From a virus, in IMG/VR virus record IMGVR_UViG_3300045141_000036, positions 1-44,959 of that record: a stretch of 44,959 nucleotides of DNA, one strand, 5' to 3'. This document shows positions 27,381-35,063 of the stretch, piece by piece (position 1 is the stretch's first letter; every line of letters begins with the position of its first letter). The notes beneath the pieces were generated by a model. That model had not been told where the DNA came from. It worked only from the letters and a program-made list of their open reading frames with translations, and made no database searches. The position numbers were made by a program, and so were the translations under genes.

Positions 27381-28310
27381 CTAGCCCATCAACGGGATGA
27401 CTGAAATGTTCCGGTAGTACAGGTTGTACGTAGGTCCGGCACTGAAGAGCCTGTGCTGCCACTTCACGGTGAGCGTCTCGCCAACGTTGGCGCTCGTGAT
27501 AATGAAGCCCAGGAATTGCGTGGTATCAACGGTCAGGGTTGGATATCCGGTCTGTGCAGCAGTGTTGTCGCTCGATGCATGAAGCGAACCGGATATGGTA
27601 CCAGTGACATTGATTGCCGAGTAGCCGTATGCGCCGGACGCGGTAAGGCCATGCCTGACCTGCCCAGAAACATAGACCTTTCCACTTGGTGGAACAACTA
27701 TAGTGGTTGACAGGAGGCTCACGTCTGCATAGGTCAGTGAGGTCGTCGTCCTGGTTGTAGTGTCTTCCGTGTATGCCGATATGAATGTAGTTGAAGACGG
27801 CCTACCATTTACATCAACGGCGAACTGACTGGTAGATCCGGCGGTAAGACCACCAAGGTGACCGTTGACATTCACGAATGAAGACGTTCCACCGATATTG
27901 CCATTGATGGCCGGAGCCGTGAGGGTCTTACTCAGAAGAGTCTGAGTATCATTCACGCCAACGACTGCACTGCCGATGGCCAGTCCATGGACTCCAGTAC
28001 TCGCGGCCTCATGGGCCCGCGAGTCATTGCCATCCATTGCAGTCCAGGTGTGACGAACTCCAGCACCAGCGTTATGACTGGTAGCACTCGTGCCATCATA
28101 GGCACGAGTGACTGTCAGGTTCGTACCTGCCTGAATGGTGACAAGGACGATCTCTTCGGATGGAGTGTTGTAGTCAAGGGCAAGGATGAACGGGGTGGAA
28201 GCAGGGAAGCCGGTAGCTGCCAGGACATTGATGACAGTAGTGGCGTTTGTGATACCGGCAGTGAGAACGGTAGGTTGGGCTGTCGCAGAGTAATAACGAC
28301 TCTGAGCCAT
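27381..28310 (-). CDS. Tail fibre-like structural protein (309 aa)
   Basis: AGGAG ribosome site. N-terminal residues 10-90 (TVLTAGITNATTVINVLAATGFPASTPFILALDYNTPSEEIVLVT...LTVTRAYDGTSATSHNAGAGVRH) form a beta module common at the start of actinophage minor tail proteins. The middle has the KTLTAPAI...G fibre repeat, and the C-terminal domain is beta-rich. It probably forms part of the tail or adsorption apparatus. Stem-loops at 27999-28024 and 28085-28110. Confidence 0.65.
   Translation of the reverse strand: MAQSRYYSATAQPTVLTAGITNATTVINVLAATGFPASTPFILALDYNTPSEEIVLVTIQAGTNLTVTRAYDGTSATSHNAGAGVRHTWTAMDGNDSRAHEAASTGVHGLAIGSAVVGVNDTQTLLSKTLTAPAINGNIGGTSSFVNVNGHLGGLTAGSTSQFAVDVNGRPSSTTFISAYTEDTTTRTTTSLTYADVSLLSTTIVVPPSGKVYVSGQVRHGLTASGAYGYSAINVTGTISGSLHASSDNTAAQTGYPTLTVDTTQFLGFIITSANVGETLTVKWQHRLFSAGPTYNLYYRNISVIPLMG
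28085..28110. repeat. Perfect 10-bp stem-loop inside the fibre-like gene
   Basis: CACTCGTGCC, loop ATCATA, GGCACGAGTG. In coding sequence. Confidence 0.85.
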
Positions 28311-28319
28311 TGATTACTC

Positions 28320-29237
28320 CTAGGCCAGGAAGGTTTGGTAAGAGGGAAAAAGCTCATGCAGGCGATCGACTTCTTGATTGAAGCGATCGTTGTACATCTT
28401 CCAGAAGTACTGTGAAGCATTGGAAGCTGCACCAGTAGGAACAAGTGGAGCACGCTCCGTAGATTCCACTGCCTTCTGCTGAAGACGGGCCGACTCGACT
28501 CCTGAAAGGAGTCGAGCTGTAGCACCGTACATAATCATGTCGATGGTTCGCTCTGGATAGCCAACGATAGTCGTATAGTCGTCAGTGTCATTGACCAGTG
28601 AGCCAGGCGGCAAGGTGTACATCACCCTGATCTGACGACCTGGAACAATGGCATCCATGATCTGAAGAGACTTGCCGGTGTTCGAGCCGTCGATAGGATC
28701 GGTGCTTGCCTGAGGGTTGTACCGCCAGGACTGAGCCGGGAACCAGACACGGGAAGGGCCGATGGTGTCGCAGGTAACCCGAAGGATTCCTTCGACATCA
28801 GTTGGGATTGGGTACTCGTATCGTGCTGCGATCTTCGGAAACTGATAGCTCTTCATCTGATACAGATCTGGGTATGTAGCCTGAATCGTCTGGTTGATAG
28901 CCTCAGTGATTCGCTGCTGAGGATAGTCCGGATCAAGAGTGACGATGTCATTGATGGAGTGAGTGGTGGCAGTAGTGTTCTCCACTCCTCTCCCGTTCAC
29001 GCCAGCGGCGACAGAGACTGTTCCCGTGGAAGTGTTGACCGTGTTGACGAGGAGCAGTTCATTGCCGATCTCAGCAAAGCCACGCGTGACGCCAGGAGAA
29101 GTGCCCAGATCTACAGTGAAGCTTGTATCAGTGGCAAGCATGGGAGCAGCCAGCCATGTGATCTGCTCCTGGTTACGCGAGTAACCCTGAAGCAGTTGCT
29201 TGATCCTCCCCTTGATATCGCCAAGCGTGGTAGTCAT
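28320..29237 (-). CDS. Head-tail connector/tail tubular A-like protein (305 aa)
   Basis: AGGAG ribosome site. Starts TTTLGDIKGRIKQLLQG; has a SPGVTRGFAEIGNELLLV beta module (as in the next gene), then DYPQQRITEAINQTIQATYPDLYQMKSYQFPKIAARYEYPIP, which resembles podovirus adaptor (gp11/gp4-type) proteins that ring the portal. The C-terminal helices (ERTIDMIMYGATARLLSGVESARLQQKAVES) fit that fold. A 10-bp stem-loop lies at 28494-28516. Confidence 0.65.
   Translation of the reverse strand: MTTTLGDIKGRIKQLLQGYSRNQEQITWLAAPMLATDTSFTVDLGTSPGVTRGFAEIGNELLLVNTVNTSTGTVSVAAGVNGRGVENTTATTHSINDIVTLDPDYPQQRITEAINQTIQATYPDLYQMKSYQFPKIAARYEYPIPTDVEGILRVTCDTIGPSRVWFPAQSWRYNPQASTDPIDGSNTGKSLQIMDAIVPGRQIRVMYTLPPGSLVNDTDDYTTIVGYPERTIDMIMYGATARLLSGVESARLQQKAVESTERAPLVPTGAASNASQYFWKMYNDRFNQEVDRLHELFPSYQTFLA
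28494..28516. repeat. Perfect 10-bp stem-loop inside the connector gene
   Basis: CTCGACTCCT, loop GAA, AGGAGTCGAG. In coding sequence. Confidence 0.85.
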
Positions 29238-29245
29238 TGATACTC

Positions 29246-29620
29246 CTAGAGCATGCAGCCGTTGATGACACAGGAGGCGCCCGAAGCGCCTCCGATATTG
29301 AAGTCCAGGGTTCCACCATTATTGCCAGAGTATCCGGAGAACTCGATCACAGCATCAGACTGCACGCTCACGAGTGCCAGTCCAGACAGGTCAAGGCGGG
29401 CCACAATGGCACCCGTAGCGGGCGAAGCGGTTCCGCCCGTACTGGTAGTAGTCCAGGTCACGCGAGGCGTTGCAGCACCAGCTACGGTCACGTTGGCAGA
29501 CAGCTGAATGTCGACCGAGAAGTAGCGTCCCGCTGGAATGGTGACAACGCCAGCAGTGGTGGCAAGGGCTGAACCATTAATGAAGTCAGTCGTGTTGATG
29601 TTTGCCGGATTGTACAGCAT
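29246..29620 (-). CDS. Beta-rich structural protein (124 aa)
   Basis: ATG in a TAATG overlap after GGGAGAGA. LYNPANINTTDFINGSALATTAGVVTIPAGRYFSVDIQLSANVTVAGAATPRVTW: a small beta-sandwich with Thr/Ala/Gly repeats, typical of head decoration or fibre parts. One of three similar beta proteins in a row. The 8-bp stem-loop at 29273-29293 lies near its 3' end. Confidence 0.55.
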   Translation of the reverse strand: MLYNPANINTTDFINGSALATTAGVVTIPAGRYFSVDIQLSANVTVAGAATPRVTWTTTSTGGTASPATGAIVARLDLSGLALVSVQSDAVIEFSGYSGNNGGTLDFNIGGASGASCVINGCML

Positions 29621-30207
29621 TAGATCTCTCCCCAGACTACGCTGATATTCCACGTCTGACTGACATTGCCAGCAGCAGTCCTGATGACAAGACCCTCGCC
29701 CGGAGCGAGAGTCAGCGGACCTGACGCAGTAGATGCTCCACCGCCAACAGTATGAACAAACTGACTGGCGGTAACACCAATGGCCGGAGGACTATTGAAC
29801 AGGTTGGCACCAGGGGTTGCCGCTGGATTTCCAGTACGAAGTTCAGCAACGGCATTCGGCATGGAACTGGCGAACTTTCCAATGGCAGACGCACTTGCGA
29901 GAGAACCACCGCTTACGGCGGTGGCTTGCATGCCTTGGAGGGAGTTCCTGGTAGCAGACGCCCCGGTTGCAACGTAGGTGCTGACGAATGTGCCGAGAAT
30001 AATGACAGTCTTGCCTGATCCAACGGGATTGACGAGAGTCATGAAGTTGTTGGCGGCAATAACGCCGGGAGCATCAGTAACACTGAAGATGTAGGCACCC
30101 TTGACCACTGGCGACTGAGCCAGGAAGGTTGCCACAGTACCCGTAACGGTTGTCGGTAGCGGGTTGGTTAAGTTCTCGATCGTAATGGTCTGACTGGACT
30201 GAGCCAT
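29620..30207 (-). CDS. Beta-rich structural protein (195 aa)
   Basis: ATG in a TAATG overlap. Thr/Ala/Gly/Val-rich with GAYIFSVTDAPGVIAANNFMTLVNPVGSGKTVIILGTFVSTYVATG and a final LAPGEGLVIRTAAGN...WNISVVWGEI. The end is typical of phage beta-sandwich surface proteins. It probably forms part of the head decoration or tail surface. 7-bp stem-loop at 29906-29924. Confidence 0.55.
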   Translation of the reverse strand: MAQSSQTITIENLTNPLPTTVTGTVATFLAQSPVVKGAYIFSVTDAPGVIAANNFMTLVNPVGSGKTVIILGTFVSTYVATGASATRNSLQGMQATAVSGGSLASASAIGKFASSMPNAVAELRTGNPAATPGANLFNSPPAIGVTASQFVHTVGGGASTASGPLTLAPGEGLVIRTAAGNVSQTWNISVVWGEI

Positions 30208-30680
30208 TAAGCCCCCATCATGTTGACCGTGACGGTGCCAGCGCCAGCAACACCGGACAGAGAGACGCGCGCATAACGCGCGGCTCGACCAGTACTGAAG
30301 ATGCCAACATTGGTTGCGGCGACAATGGAGGCAGTGGTTCCAGATGGAACCCAGTTGCCACCATCGTAGGAAAGTTCAAGAGTAAGCGTGCCGGTCAGGG
30401 TTCCAGTGGGAACGGCGAAGCCTGCCCAGTTGGAACGAGCGGCACCACCATCAATGGATGCACCGGTAGTATTGGCGGATACTCCGGTGAGAGTGGCGCC
30501 AGGCAGCACGAAGCCAGACTGAACCGACAGGGCATTGCCAGTGAATCCATTGGAGCTGACGGATACGGTAGAGACACCATCAGTGATCTTGACATTGCTT
30601 GCAGTGGCTGGAGTATTGGTGCTGGTGACTGCGATCGGGTTATTCAGTTGGTTGTCTACGAAGACATGCATCTCACCCAT
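30207..30680 (-). CDS. Beta-rich structural protein (157 aa)
   Basis: ATG 30680 is 6 bases after GGAGAG and overlaps the previous stop by 8. SVSSNGFTGNALSVQSGFVLPGATLTGVSANTTGASIDGGAARSNWAGFAVPTGTLTGTLTLELSYDGGNW... resembles a phage beta-sandwich. The GTLTGTLTLELSYDGGNWV segment recurs in phage head/tail surface proteins. Confidence 0.55.
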   Translation of the reverse strand: MGEMHVFVDNQLNNPIAVTSTNTPATASNVKITDGVSTVSVSSNGFTGNALSVQSGFVLPGATLTGVSANTTGASIDGGAARSNWAGFAVPTGTLTGTLTLELSYDGGNWVPSGTTASIVAATNVGIFSTGRAARYARVSLSGVAGAGTVTVNMMGA

Positions 30681-30945
30681 TGAGACTCTCCATTACGTTT
30701 GCGGAGTCGAATGCTTTCCCCGTTCGCTGAGAGATTTCGACTGCGTCATTGATCTGCTTCATGCTTGTGCCAGAAGGCTGGATACCCTGATCGGTTGCAG
30801 CCTTATAGGCGTGCAGTTCTGCATCCCAATGCTTCTGAGCAGAAGAGAAGATGGTAGGTGCATAGCCTACGCCTTTAGAGCGTAGGCATTCGGCATAGGA
30901 TGCATGGTTCTTGCTCTTGCAACCAGAGGCACACTTACTAGTCAC
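30673..30945 (-). CDS. Hypothetical virion-region protein with cysteines (90 aa)
   Basis: GTG 30945 is 5 bases after GAAGG and overlaps the previous stop. CASGCKSKNHASYAECLRSKG near the start is a Cys-x3-Cys...Cys motif; the middle (FSSAQKHWDAELHAYKAATDQGIQPSGTSMKQINDAVEISQRTGKAFDS) is helical. Genes of this look occur beside actinophage structural genes. Function unknown. Stem-loop at 30865-30887. Confidence 0.55.
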   Translation of the reverse strand: MTSKCASGCKSKNHASYAECLRSKGVGYAPTIFSSAQKHWDAELHAYKAATDQGIQPSGTSMKQINDAVEISQRTGKAFDSANVMESLNG

Positions 30946-31219
30946 GCATGCCTTCAGTGCTTGCGAAACTGTGAGTCTTGTAGATGCCCTCAGCAAAGCC
31001 GTCATGATTGGAAGGAAGGCTTTCGCCTCGAATGCCCTGAGCAAGTCGAAGAGGGATGCTGTCAAGCATCCCCTTTTCATCGTTCTCAATGTTGGTAGTC
31101 TTACCACCGGGACCGACGATGTAGCAGCAGGGACAATCGCAGGTGGAACTATGGAAACCTGCATAGTTCTTCGATGCGGCAGTCTGGGACGGATCCACGT
31201 TACGATCGTAAGCGGTCAT
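30938..31219 (-). CDS. Hypothetical Cys-cluster protein (93 aa)
   Basis: ATG shares its A with the previous stop. STCDCPCCYIVGPGGKTTNIENDEKG has four cysteines in a tight cluster, a likely metal or disulfide site. The rest is loop-rich. It overlaps the next gene by 8 bases. An 8-bp stem-loop (31053-31072) lies inside. Function unknown. Confidence 0.5.
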   Translation of the reverse strand: MTAYDRNVDPSQTAASKNYAGFHSSTCDCPCCYIVGPGGKTTNIENDEKGMLDSIPLRLAQGIRGESLPSNHDGFAEGIYKTHSFASTEGMRD

Positions 31220-31401
31220 TACTTCGCCTTCTTCTTTCCAGCGGCAGCCATCTTGGCCATCTTCGCATTGCCATACTTCTTGCGACCAGCGGCAGCGGCA
31301 ATAGCCGCACCCTTCTCGCCACCACCAGCAGCCTTGGCTACAGCAGCGAAGCGGCCACCCTGGCCAAGTGGCGCCTTCTTGTTCGGCTTAGCAGCCATCA
31401 T
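31219..31401 (-). CDS. Lys/Ala/Gly-rich basic protein (60 aa)
   Basis: Composition dominated by K, A and G (AAGGGEKGAAIAAAAGRKKYGNAKMAKMAAAGKKKAK), like histone H1 tails and Lys/Ala-rich nucleoid proteins. In the head-gene cluster it may neutralise packaged DNA or act as a small capsid/scaffold helper. A second ATG follows the first, so the exact start is uncertain by one codon. Confidence 0.6.
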   Translation of the reverse strand: MMAAKPNKKAPLGQGGRFAAVAKAAGGGEKGAAIAAAAGRKKYGNAKMAKMAAAGKKKAK

Positions 31402-31406
31402 CCATC

Positions 31407-31730
31407 CTAAGGTGCTGGAGTGAAGTTGGCATTGGTGATTCCAATGCCACTGTTGATCAGGTCTGCCTTGGTGGCATCATTGACAATCCAGTCGTATCCA
31501 CCACGGAAGACATTCAGTCCAGTCTCAGGGAACTGATGGTCAGTACTGACTGGAAGGTTTGCCGCTCCAAGCTCATTGGTGTAAGCGTCATAGCGGGTAG
31601 TCGTATAGTTGGGACCCGGAGCTGTCTGGTGAACAGTGACACCACGGTCCATCCGATAGCGTTCATGGAGTGGATTCCAGGCCATCGGAGCTTCGGTAAC
31701 AAGCGGTGTAGCAAAGTGCCAGTTGGCCAC
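31407..31730 (-). CDS. Structural-region protein (107 aa)
   Basis: GTG 31730 is chosen, after GGGGGTGGCCAG; the frame is open to 31802, but that part is antisense to the inserted endonuclease gene. ANWHFATPLVTEAPMAWNPLHERYRMDRGVTVHQTAPGPNYTTTRYDAYTNELGAANLP...GGYDWIVNDATKADLINSGIGITNANF looks like a head completion or connector-type protein. Position just after the capsid gene supports this. Confidence 0.55.
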   Translation of the reverse strand: MANWHFATPLVTEAPMAWNPLHERYRMDRGVTVHQTAPGPNYTTTRYDAYTNELGAANLPVSTDHQFPETGLNVFRGGYDWIVNDATKADLINSGIGITNANFTPAP

Positions 31731-31752
31731 CTGGCCACCCCCATGATATAGT
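31723..31752 (+). promoter_or_regulatory. Private leaderless-type promoter of the endonuclease gene
   Basis: TTGGCC (31723-31728), 18 bases, TATAGT (31747-31752), then six bases to ATG 31759 without a ribosome site. It has the same -10-to-ATG distance as the phosphoesterase promoter at 13660. Confidence 0.5.
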
Positions 31753-31758
31753 TTAGGT

Positions 31759-32220
31759 ATGGAGAATGAATTGAAGTACTGCCGCAAGTGCGATGCAACC
31801 AAGGGCCTTGACGACTTTCACCGAGACTCGTCATCCAAGGATGGACGCTGCGTCTGGTGCAAGGAGTGCAAGAAGGCGGTATCACGAGAGTGGAGTAGGA
31901 ATAATCCTGATAAGGTAAGGGAGCACGGACGCAAGCGCGTGGAGTCTGGCGCACATCGCACATATCAACTAAAGAAGAAGTATCAACTGACGGATGCCCA
32001 GTACTGGGATATGCTTGCCGATCAGGGCGGCTGCTGTGCAATATGTGAAACCGAAGAGCCCGGCCGTGGCAACAAATACTTTGTTGTAGATCACGATCAT
32101 GGCACTGGAAAAGTTCGCGGACTGCTCTGCAACAATTGCAATCGAGTCCTAGGGCTCTTCGGTGATTCGATCGAGACGATCGAGAGCGCCATAGCTTATC
32201 TGGATCATTACAGCAAGTAG
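31759..32220 (+). CDS. Endonuclease VII-like homing nuclease (153 aa)
   Basis: Transcribed against the surrounding late operon. Residues about 8-42 hold a four-cysteine zinc knuckle (CRKCDATKG...CVWCKEC). Residues about 75-130 (YQLTDAQYWDMLADQGGCCAIC...FVVDHDHGTGKVRGLLCNNCNRVLG) match the recombination endonuclease VII family. It sits exactly between the capsid gene and the next gene with its own promoter and terminator, as expected for a free-standing homing gene. Confidence 0.9.
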   Translation: MENELKYCRKCDATKGLDDFHRDSSSKDGRCVWCKECKKAVSREWSRNNPDKVREHGRKRVESGAHRTYQLKKKYQLTDAQYWDMLADQGGCCAICETEEPGRGNKYFVVDHDHGTGKVRGLLCNNCNRVLGLFGDSIETIESAIAYLDHYSK

Positions 32221-32223
32221 AAA

Positions 32224-32249
32224 GAGGGGAGCCCTTTGGGGCTCCCCTC
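32224..32249. terminator. Two-way hairpin between endonuclease and capsid gene ends
   Basis: GAGGGGAGCCC (32224-32234) and GGGCTCCCCTC (32239-32249) form a perfect 11-bp stem with a TTTG loop. It follows both the rightward endonuclease stop and the leftward capsid stop, so it can serve both strands. Confidence 0.75.
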
Positions 32250-32255
32250 AATCAG

Positions 32256-33260
32256 TTACGCGTTAGGGCGCGGAGTAGCAATCGTCTGGCTCATAATGAG
32301 TGCCTCCGGCCTGTATAGGCTCCATCCGGCCACACCGTACCAGCCAAGAGGCTGGAAGCGGGTCAGCTTGTCAACGACCGGACCACGAATGGTGTGGAAC
32401 TCTTCAGCGCAAGCCTCAGCAAGAGCCTGCTGACCAACGGTGTACGTGTTGTACACACGAGTCTGAGTCGCACCAGCGCCAGCACCAACCTGAGCATTGA
32501 TGGCACGAGGAGTCTCAATGAAGACGGAACCCTCGTACTCGCCAATCTCGCCAGCCCAGATGTTCTCAGCTGCCGAGTAGTTGTGCGGGTCACGCCAGGC
32601 AGCAGCACCAGTCTCAGACCGAAGGTCATAAGAGACCTGCGGGTGAATGTACGTGGTGTAGAAGCTGCCCTTGTTCGGATGAACCTTGTTGGTCCGCAGC
32701 TGAACGACAGCAGTACGAGCCATGCTCGAACTGAAGGTGTTGTTAGCGTTGGTACCAGCAGAGGTAATGGCAGTCAGAGCAGTAGGCTGAGTAGGCGTGG
32801 TACCGAAACCATAGGTCACGTTACCGGTAGCCGGATCACGACGCAGAGTCTGGGTCGTGGTAGCCAGAACGTTCTGAACAACCAAGTCGACAGAGTCAAC
32901 GAGGTTCCATGCCACCTGATTGACGAGACCAGCGGTCACATCGGTGAAGCTGAACAGGTCGAGCTTATTCGAGACCAGGATCGCGTTACCGTACTCATTG
33001 AGAGTAACGGACACGGTGGTCGGGTTACCGGCCGCGACAGCGTCCGGATCGACAAGCTCATTCAGTGGGGTGATCTGCTGAGCAAGGTCAGCATAGATCT
33101 CGAAAACGACACTGGAGCCAGGCATAGCCTGCTGAACAGGTCGCTTGTCCGCAACCATGCGGAACATGGGCTGAGCGCGCAGTGCGAACTCAAGAGCCCT
33201 GTCATACGCGGTCTGAACCAGGTTCGCCATTGCGGCGGTACCGGTAAACGCGTTTGCCAT
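32256..33260 (-). CDS. Major capsid protein, N4gp56-like (334 aa)
   Basis: AAGGATG ribosome site. Starts ANAFTGTAAMANLVQTAYDRALEFALRAQPMFRMVADKRPV; contains the SVVFEIYADLAQQITPLNE beta region, then TTYIHPQVSYDLRSETGAAAWRDPHNYSAAENIWAGEIGEYEGSVFIETPRA, which is the N4gp56-family capsid signature (HPQ..DL...W....GEIG...G..FIETPRA). HK97-type fold. The scaffold-like gene lies directly upstream. Confidence 0.9.
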   Translation of the reverse strand: MANAFTGTAAMANLVQTAYDRALEFALRAQPMFRMVADKRPVQQAMPGSSVVFEIYADLAQQITPLNELVDPDAVAAGNPTTVSVTLNEYGNAILVSNKLDLFSFTDVTAGLVNQVAWNLVDSVDLVVQNVLATTTQTLRRDPATGNVTYGFGTTPTQPTALTAITSAGTNANNTFSSSMARTAVVQLRTNKVHPNKGSFYTTYIHPQVSYDLRSETGAAAWRDPHNYSAAENIWAGEIGEYEGSVFIETPRAINAQVGAGAGATQTRVYNTYTVGQQALAEACAEEFHTIRGPVVDKLTRFQPLGWYGVAGWSLYRPEALIMSQTIATPRPNA

Positions 33261-33322
33261 GTCACATCCTTAGGGGAGTCATTGGACTTGTTCAATGTCC
33301 AACGGGATGCAGCCCTTCGCGG

Positions 33323-33787
33323 TTAGATGTTTAGATTCTGGAAGGCTGCAATCAACTGTGCGGGAGTCTGGGCATCCTTGATGCTGAGAGTTGCAGCATC
33401 AACATTGCCCATCGTTGCGCCACCCTGTCCTGCATTGTTCATGCGCTCGTACTGTGCCTGAGTGTTGGAATCTAGTACAGGCTGAGCAGGCTCGACAGAA
33501 GTGGCTGGAGCAGCGCCGAAAGCGCTGCGGAGGTCATTGACCCATGCGGTTACCTTCTCGGGTTCCGCTTCGCCCTGGTAGTACTTTGCTGCGGAGCGAG
33601 CAACTCCCTGGGATTCGAGTAGATCAGCTGCGGTATTACGTGCACGGTCAGCTTCAAGCTTCTCAAGGCGTTCGATGAGTTGAGCGTTGAGATCCTTCTG
33701 TACCTTGTACGCATCACGCAGAGCCTTGGGACCATCGGTCGAAGGCTCATTCTGCTCATTGTCGTTGTAACCCCATGCGTCATTCAT
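33323..33787 (-). CDS. Scaffolding-like protein (154 aa)
   Basis: GGGAGAAG ribosome site. Acidic disordered start, a helical central coiled coil (LRDAYKVQKDLNAQLIERLEKLEADRARNTAADLLESQG) and a helical end (AATLSIKDAQTPAQLIAAFQNLNI). Composition, size and place just before the capsid gene fit a scaffold that guides shell assembly and leaves. A stem-loop lies at 33510-33528. Confidence 0.7.
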   Translation of the reverse strand: MNDAWGYNDNEQNEPSTDGPKALRDAYKVQKDLNAQLIERLEKLEADRARNTAADLLESQGVARSAAKYYQGEAEPEKVTAWVNDLRSAFGAAPATSVEPAQPVLDSNTQAQYERMNNAGQGGATMGNVDAATLSIKDAQTPAQLIAAFQNLNI

Positions 33788-33824
33788 GACGACTTCTCCC
33801 TAGTTATGTGAGTGCAAACGCTAA

Positions 33825-33848
33825 AGGCACCACTGGGGAGTGGTGCCT
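33825..33848. terminator. Hairpin between tRNA-Pro and the scaffold gene
   Basis: AGGCACCACT (33825-33834), loop GGGG, AGTGGTGCCT (33839-33848): a perfect 10-bp stem. On the minus strand it is followed by TTTAGCG. It may trim or attenuate the transcript after the tRNAs. Confidence 0.6.
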
Positions 33849-33906
33849 AGACTCGTTCTACCGGACTTGAATATGTACAGCACATCGGGGCCGGTCGGTC
33901 CTGTGC

Positions 33907-33981
33907 TGGTCTGACTGGTAGGAGTCGAACCTACTGCTTCTTGCTCCCAAAGCAAGCGCCCGTCCGTTGGGCTTCAATCAG
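33907..33981 (-). tRNA. tRNA-Pro (UGG)
   Basis: All arms fold: acceptor CTGATTG/CAGTCAG (one G-U), D stem GCCC/GGGC, anticodon stem CTTGC/GCAAG with loop TTTGGGA (anticodon TGG, G37 as in proline tRNAs), T arm GTAGG-TTCGACT-CCTAC, discriminator A and an encoded CCA. 75 bases in total. It lies inside the late operon. Confidence 0.95.
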
Positions 33982-34014
33982 TTAGTGGCCTTTTATAGAC
34001 CTGCCCGGGTCTTG

Positions 34015-34087
34015 TGGCGGGAGCTGGATTCGAACCAGCGACTAACACCTTATGAGGGTGCTGTTCTGACCACTGAACTATCCCGCT
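34015..34087 (-). tRNA. tRNA with CAT anticodon (Met-type)
   Basis: 73 bases: acceptor AGCGGGA/TCCCGCC (first pair A-C mismatched), D stem GTTC/GAAC, anticodon stem GCACC/GGTGT with loop CTCATAA (anticodon CAT), T arm GCTGG-TTCGAAT-CCAGC, discriminator A, no encoded CCA. A mismatch at pair 1-72 is a mark of initiator tRNA, but the three G-C pairs of the initiator anticodon stem are missing. Elongator Met or lysidine-type Ile remain possible. Confidence 0.9.
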
Positions 34088-34187
34088 TGGAATGGTCCCT
34101 CGCTTTGCGGGCGAGTGTTTATAGCATGCTGTTCGCAACCATACTTCATCCGTCGATGAAGTGAGAGACGTCTCCCTCACTTTGATG

Positions 34188-35060
34188 TTACACGTTTATA
34201 TCAGTTCGTGCAAGTCCTCCGGCTGCTCCGCCAGCCTTACCCTCTTGCCTTGCTCGGTTGAATGAAGCAAGACGATCGAGCTTGGCCTGAGGGGATTCAG
34301 CCATGAAGCCTTCCTCCGCCTGATTGCCAGTCGTGTTGTTCTCAAGCAATGCACGTTCGAAGTCAGTCTGAGTAACGTTCTCGCCATAGAGGTGAGAGAA
34401 CTGGCTGTACTGTGGAAGCTGCATTGCTATCTGACCATAGGCAGTAGCAGCCTGACTAGCTGTTACTCCAGCAGTAGCATAGGCTTCGCTATAGGGCGAA
34501 GCCGTTAGTCCACGCTTCAAGGCTTCAGCGCCAATAGCGGCAGCACTAGCCTGCTTCTGAAGAAGCGGCAATGCCTTGTCCTCATCAAGGAAGTAGGCAG
34601 TGATGTTACTGTCATCAAGGCCATACATCTGCTGAAGGGCACGCTTGTAGTTTGGATTGGCAAGGGTGGTTGCCTGGCTTGCCAAGTCCACTCGACTCTT
34701 CAGTTCGGTGGGACTTACATCCTTACCGATGAAGTCATTGAAGTCGGAAGGCTGATCATAGAATCCCTGAGGAAGACCAGCCTGCTGCATGGTCTGCCTG
34801 TAGTTGTCCTCCGTGGCAAGATACTGAGCGGGGGAAAGAACAGGAAGACCCTTCTGCTTCCTCACTTCATTGCCCGCGAACCTCTGCTTGTACTCGTCGG
34901 AATCCTGAAGAAGGATGGAAACAGTATCGGCAGAGTAGCCGTTCTGGATGTAGCTATAGATCTTCGGTGCCAGGGACTGGAGACCGTACGAGGAGAACAG
35001 GTTGTTCACAGCCTCGAAGGCGTTCCTCTGGTCGCCGGAGAGATTGTCTCCGAGTGCCAT
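34188..35060 (-). CDS. Virion/ejection-type protein (290 aa)
   Basis: Ribosome site CGGGAG lies in the end of the upstream homing gene. Helix-rich; contains SYGLQSLAPKIYSYIQNGYSADTVSILLQDSDEYKQRFAGNEVRKQKGLPVLSPAQYLATEDNYRQTMQQAGLP, a module often seen in phage internal or tail-lysozyme-associated proteins, and ends in a Gly-rich basic tail. It probably belongs with the three other ejection-type proteins upstream. Stem-loop at 34492-34513. Confidence 0.6.
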   Translation of the reverse strand: MALGDNLSGDQRNAFEAVNNLFSSYGLQSLAPKIYSYIQNGYSADTVSILLQDSDEYKQRFAGNEVRKQKGLPVLSPAQYLATEDNYRQTMQQAGLPQGFYDQPSDFNDFIGKDVSPTELKSRVDLASQATTLANPNYKRALQQMYGLDDSNITAYFLDEDKALPLLQKQASAAAIGAEALKRGLTASPYSEAYATAGVTASQAATAYGQIAMQLPQYSQFSHLYGENVTQTDFERALLENNTTGNQAEEGFMAESPQAKLDRLASFNRARQEGKAGGAAGGLARTDINV

Positions 35061-35063
35061 TGT

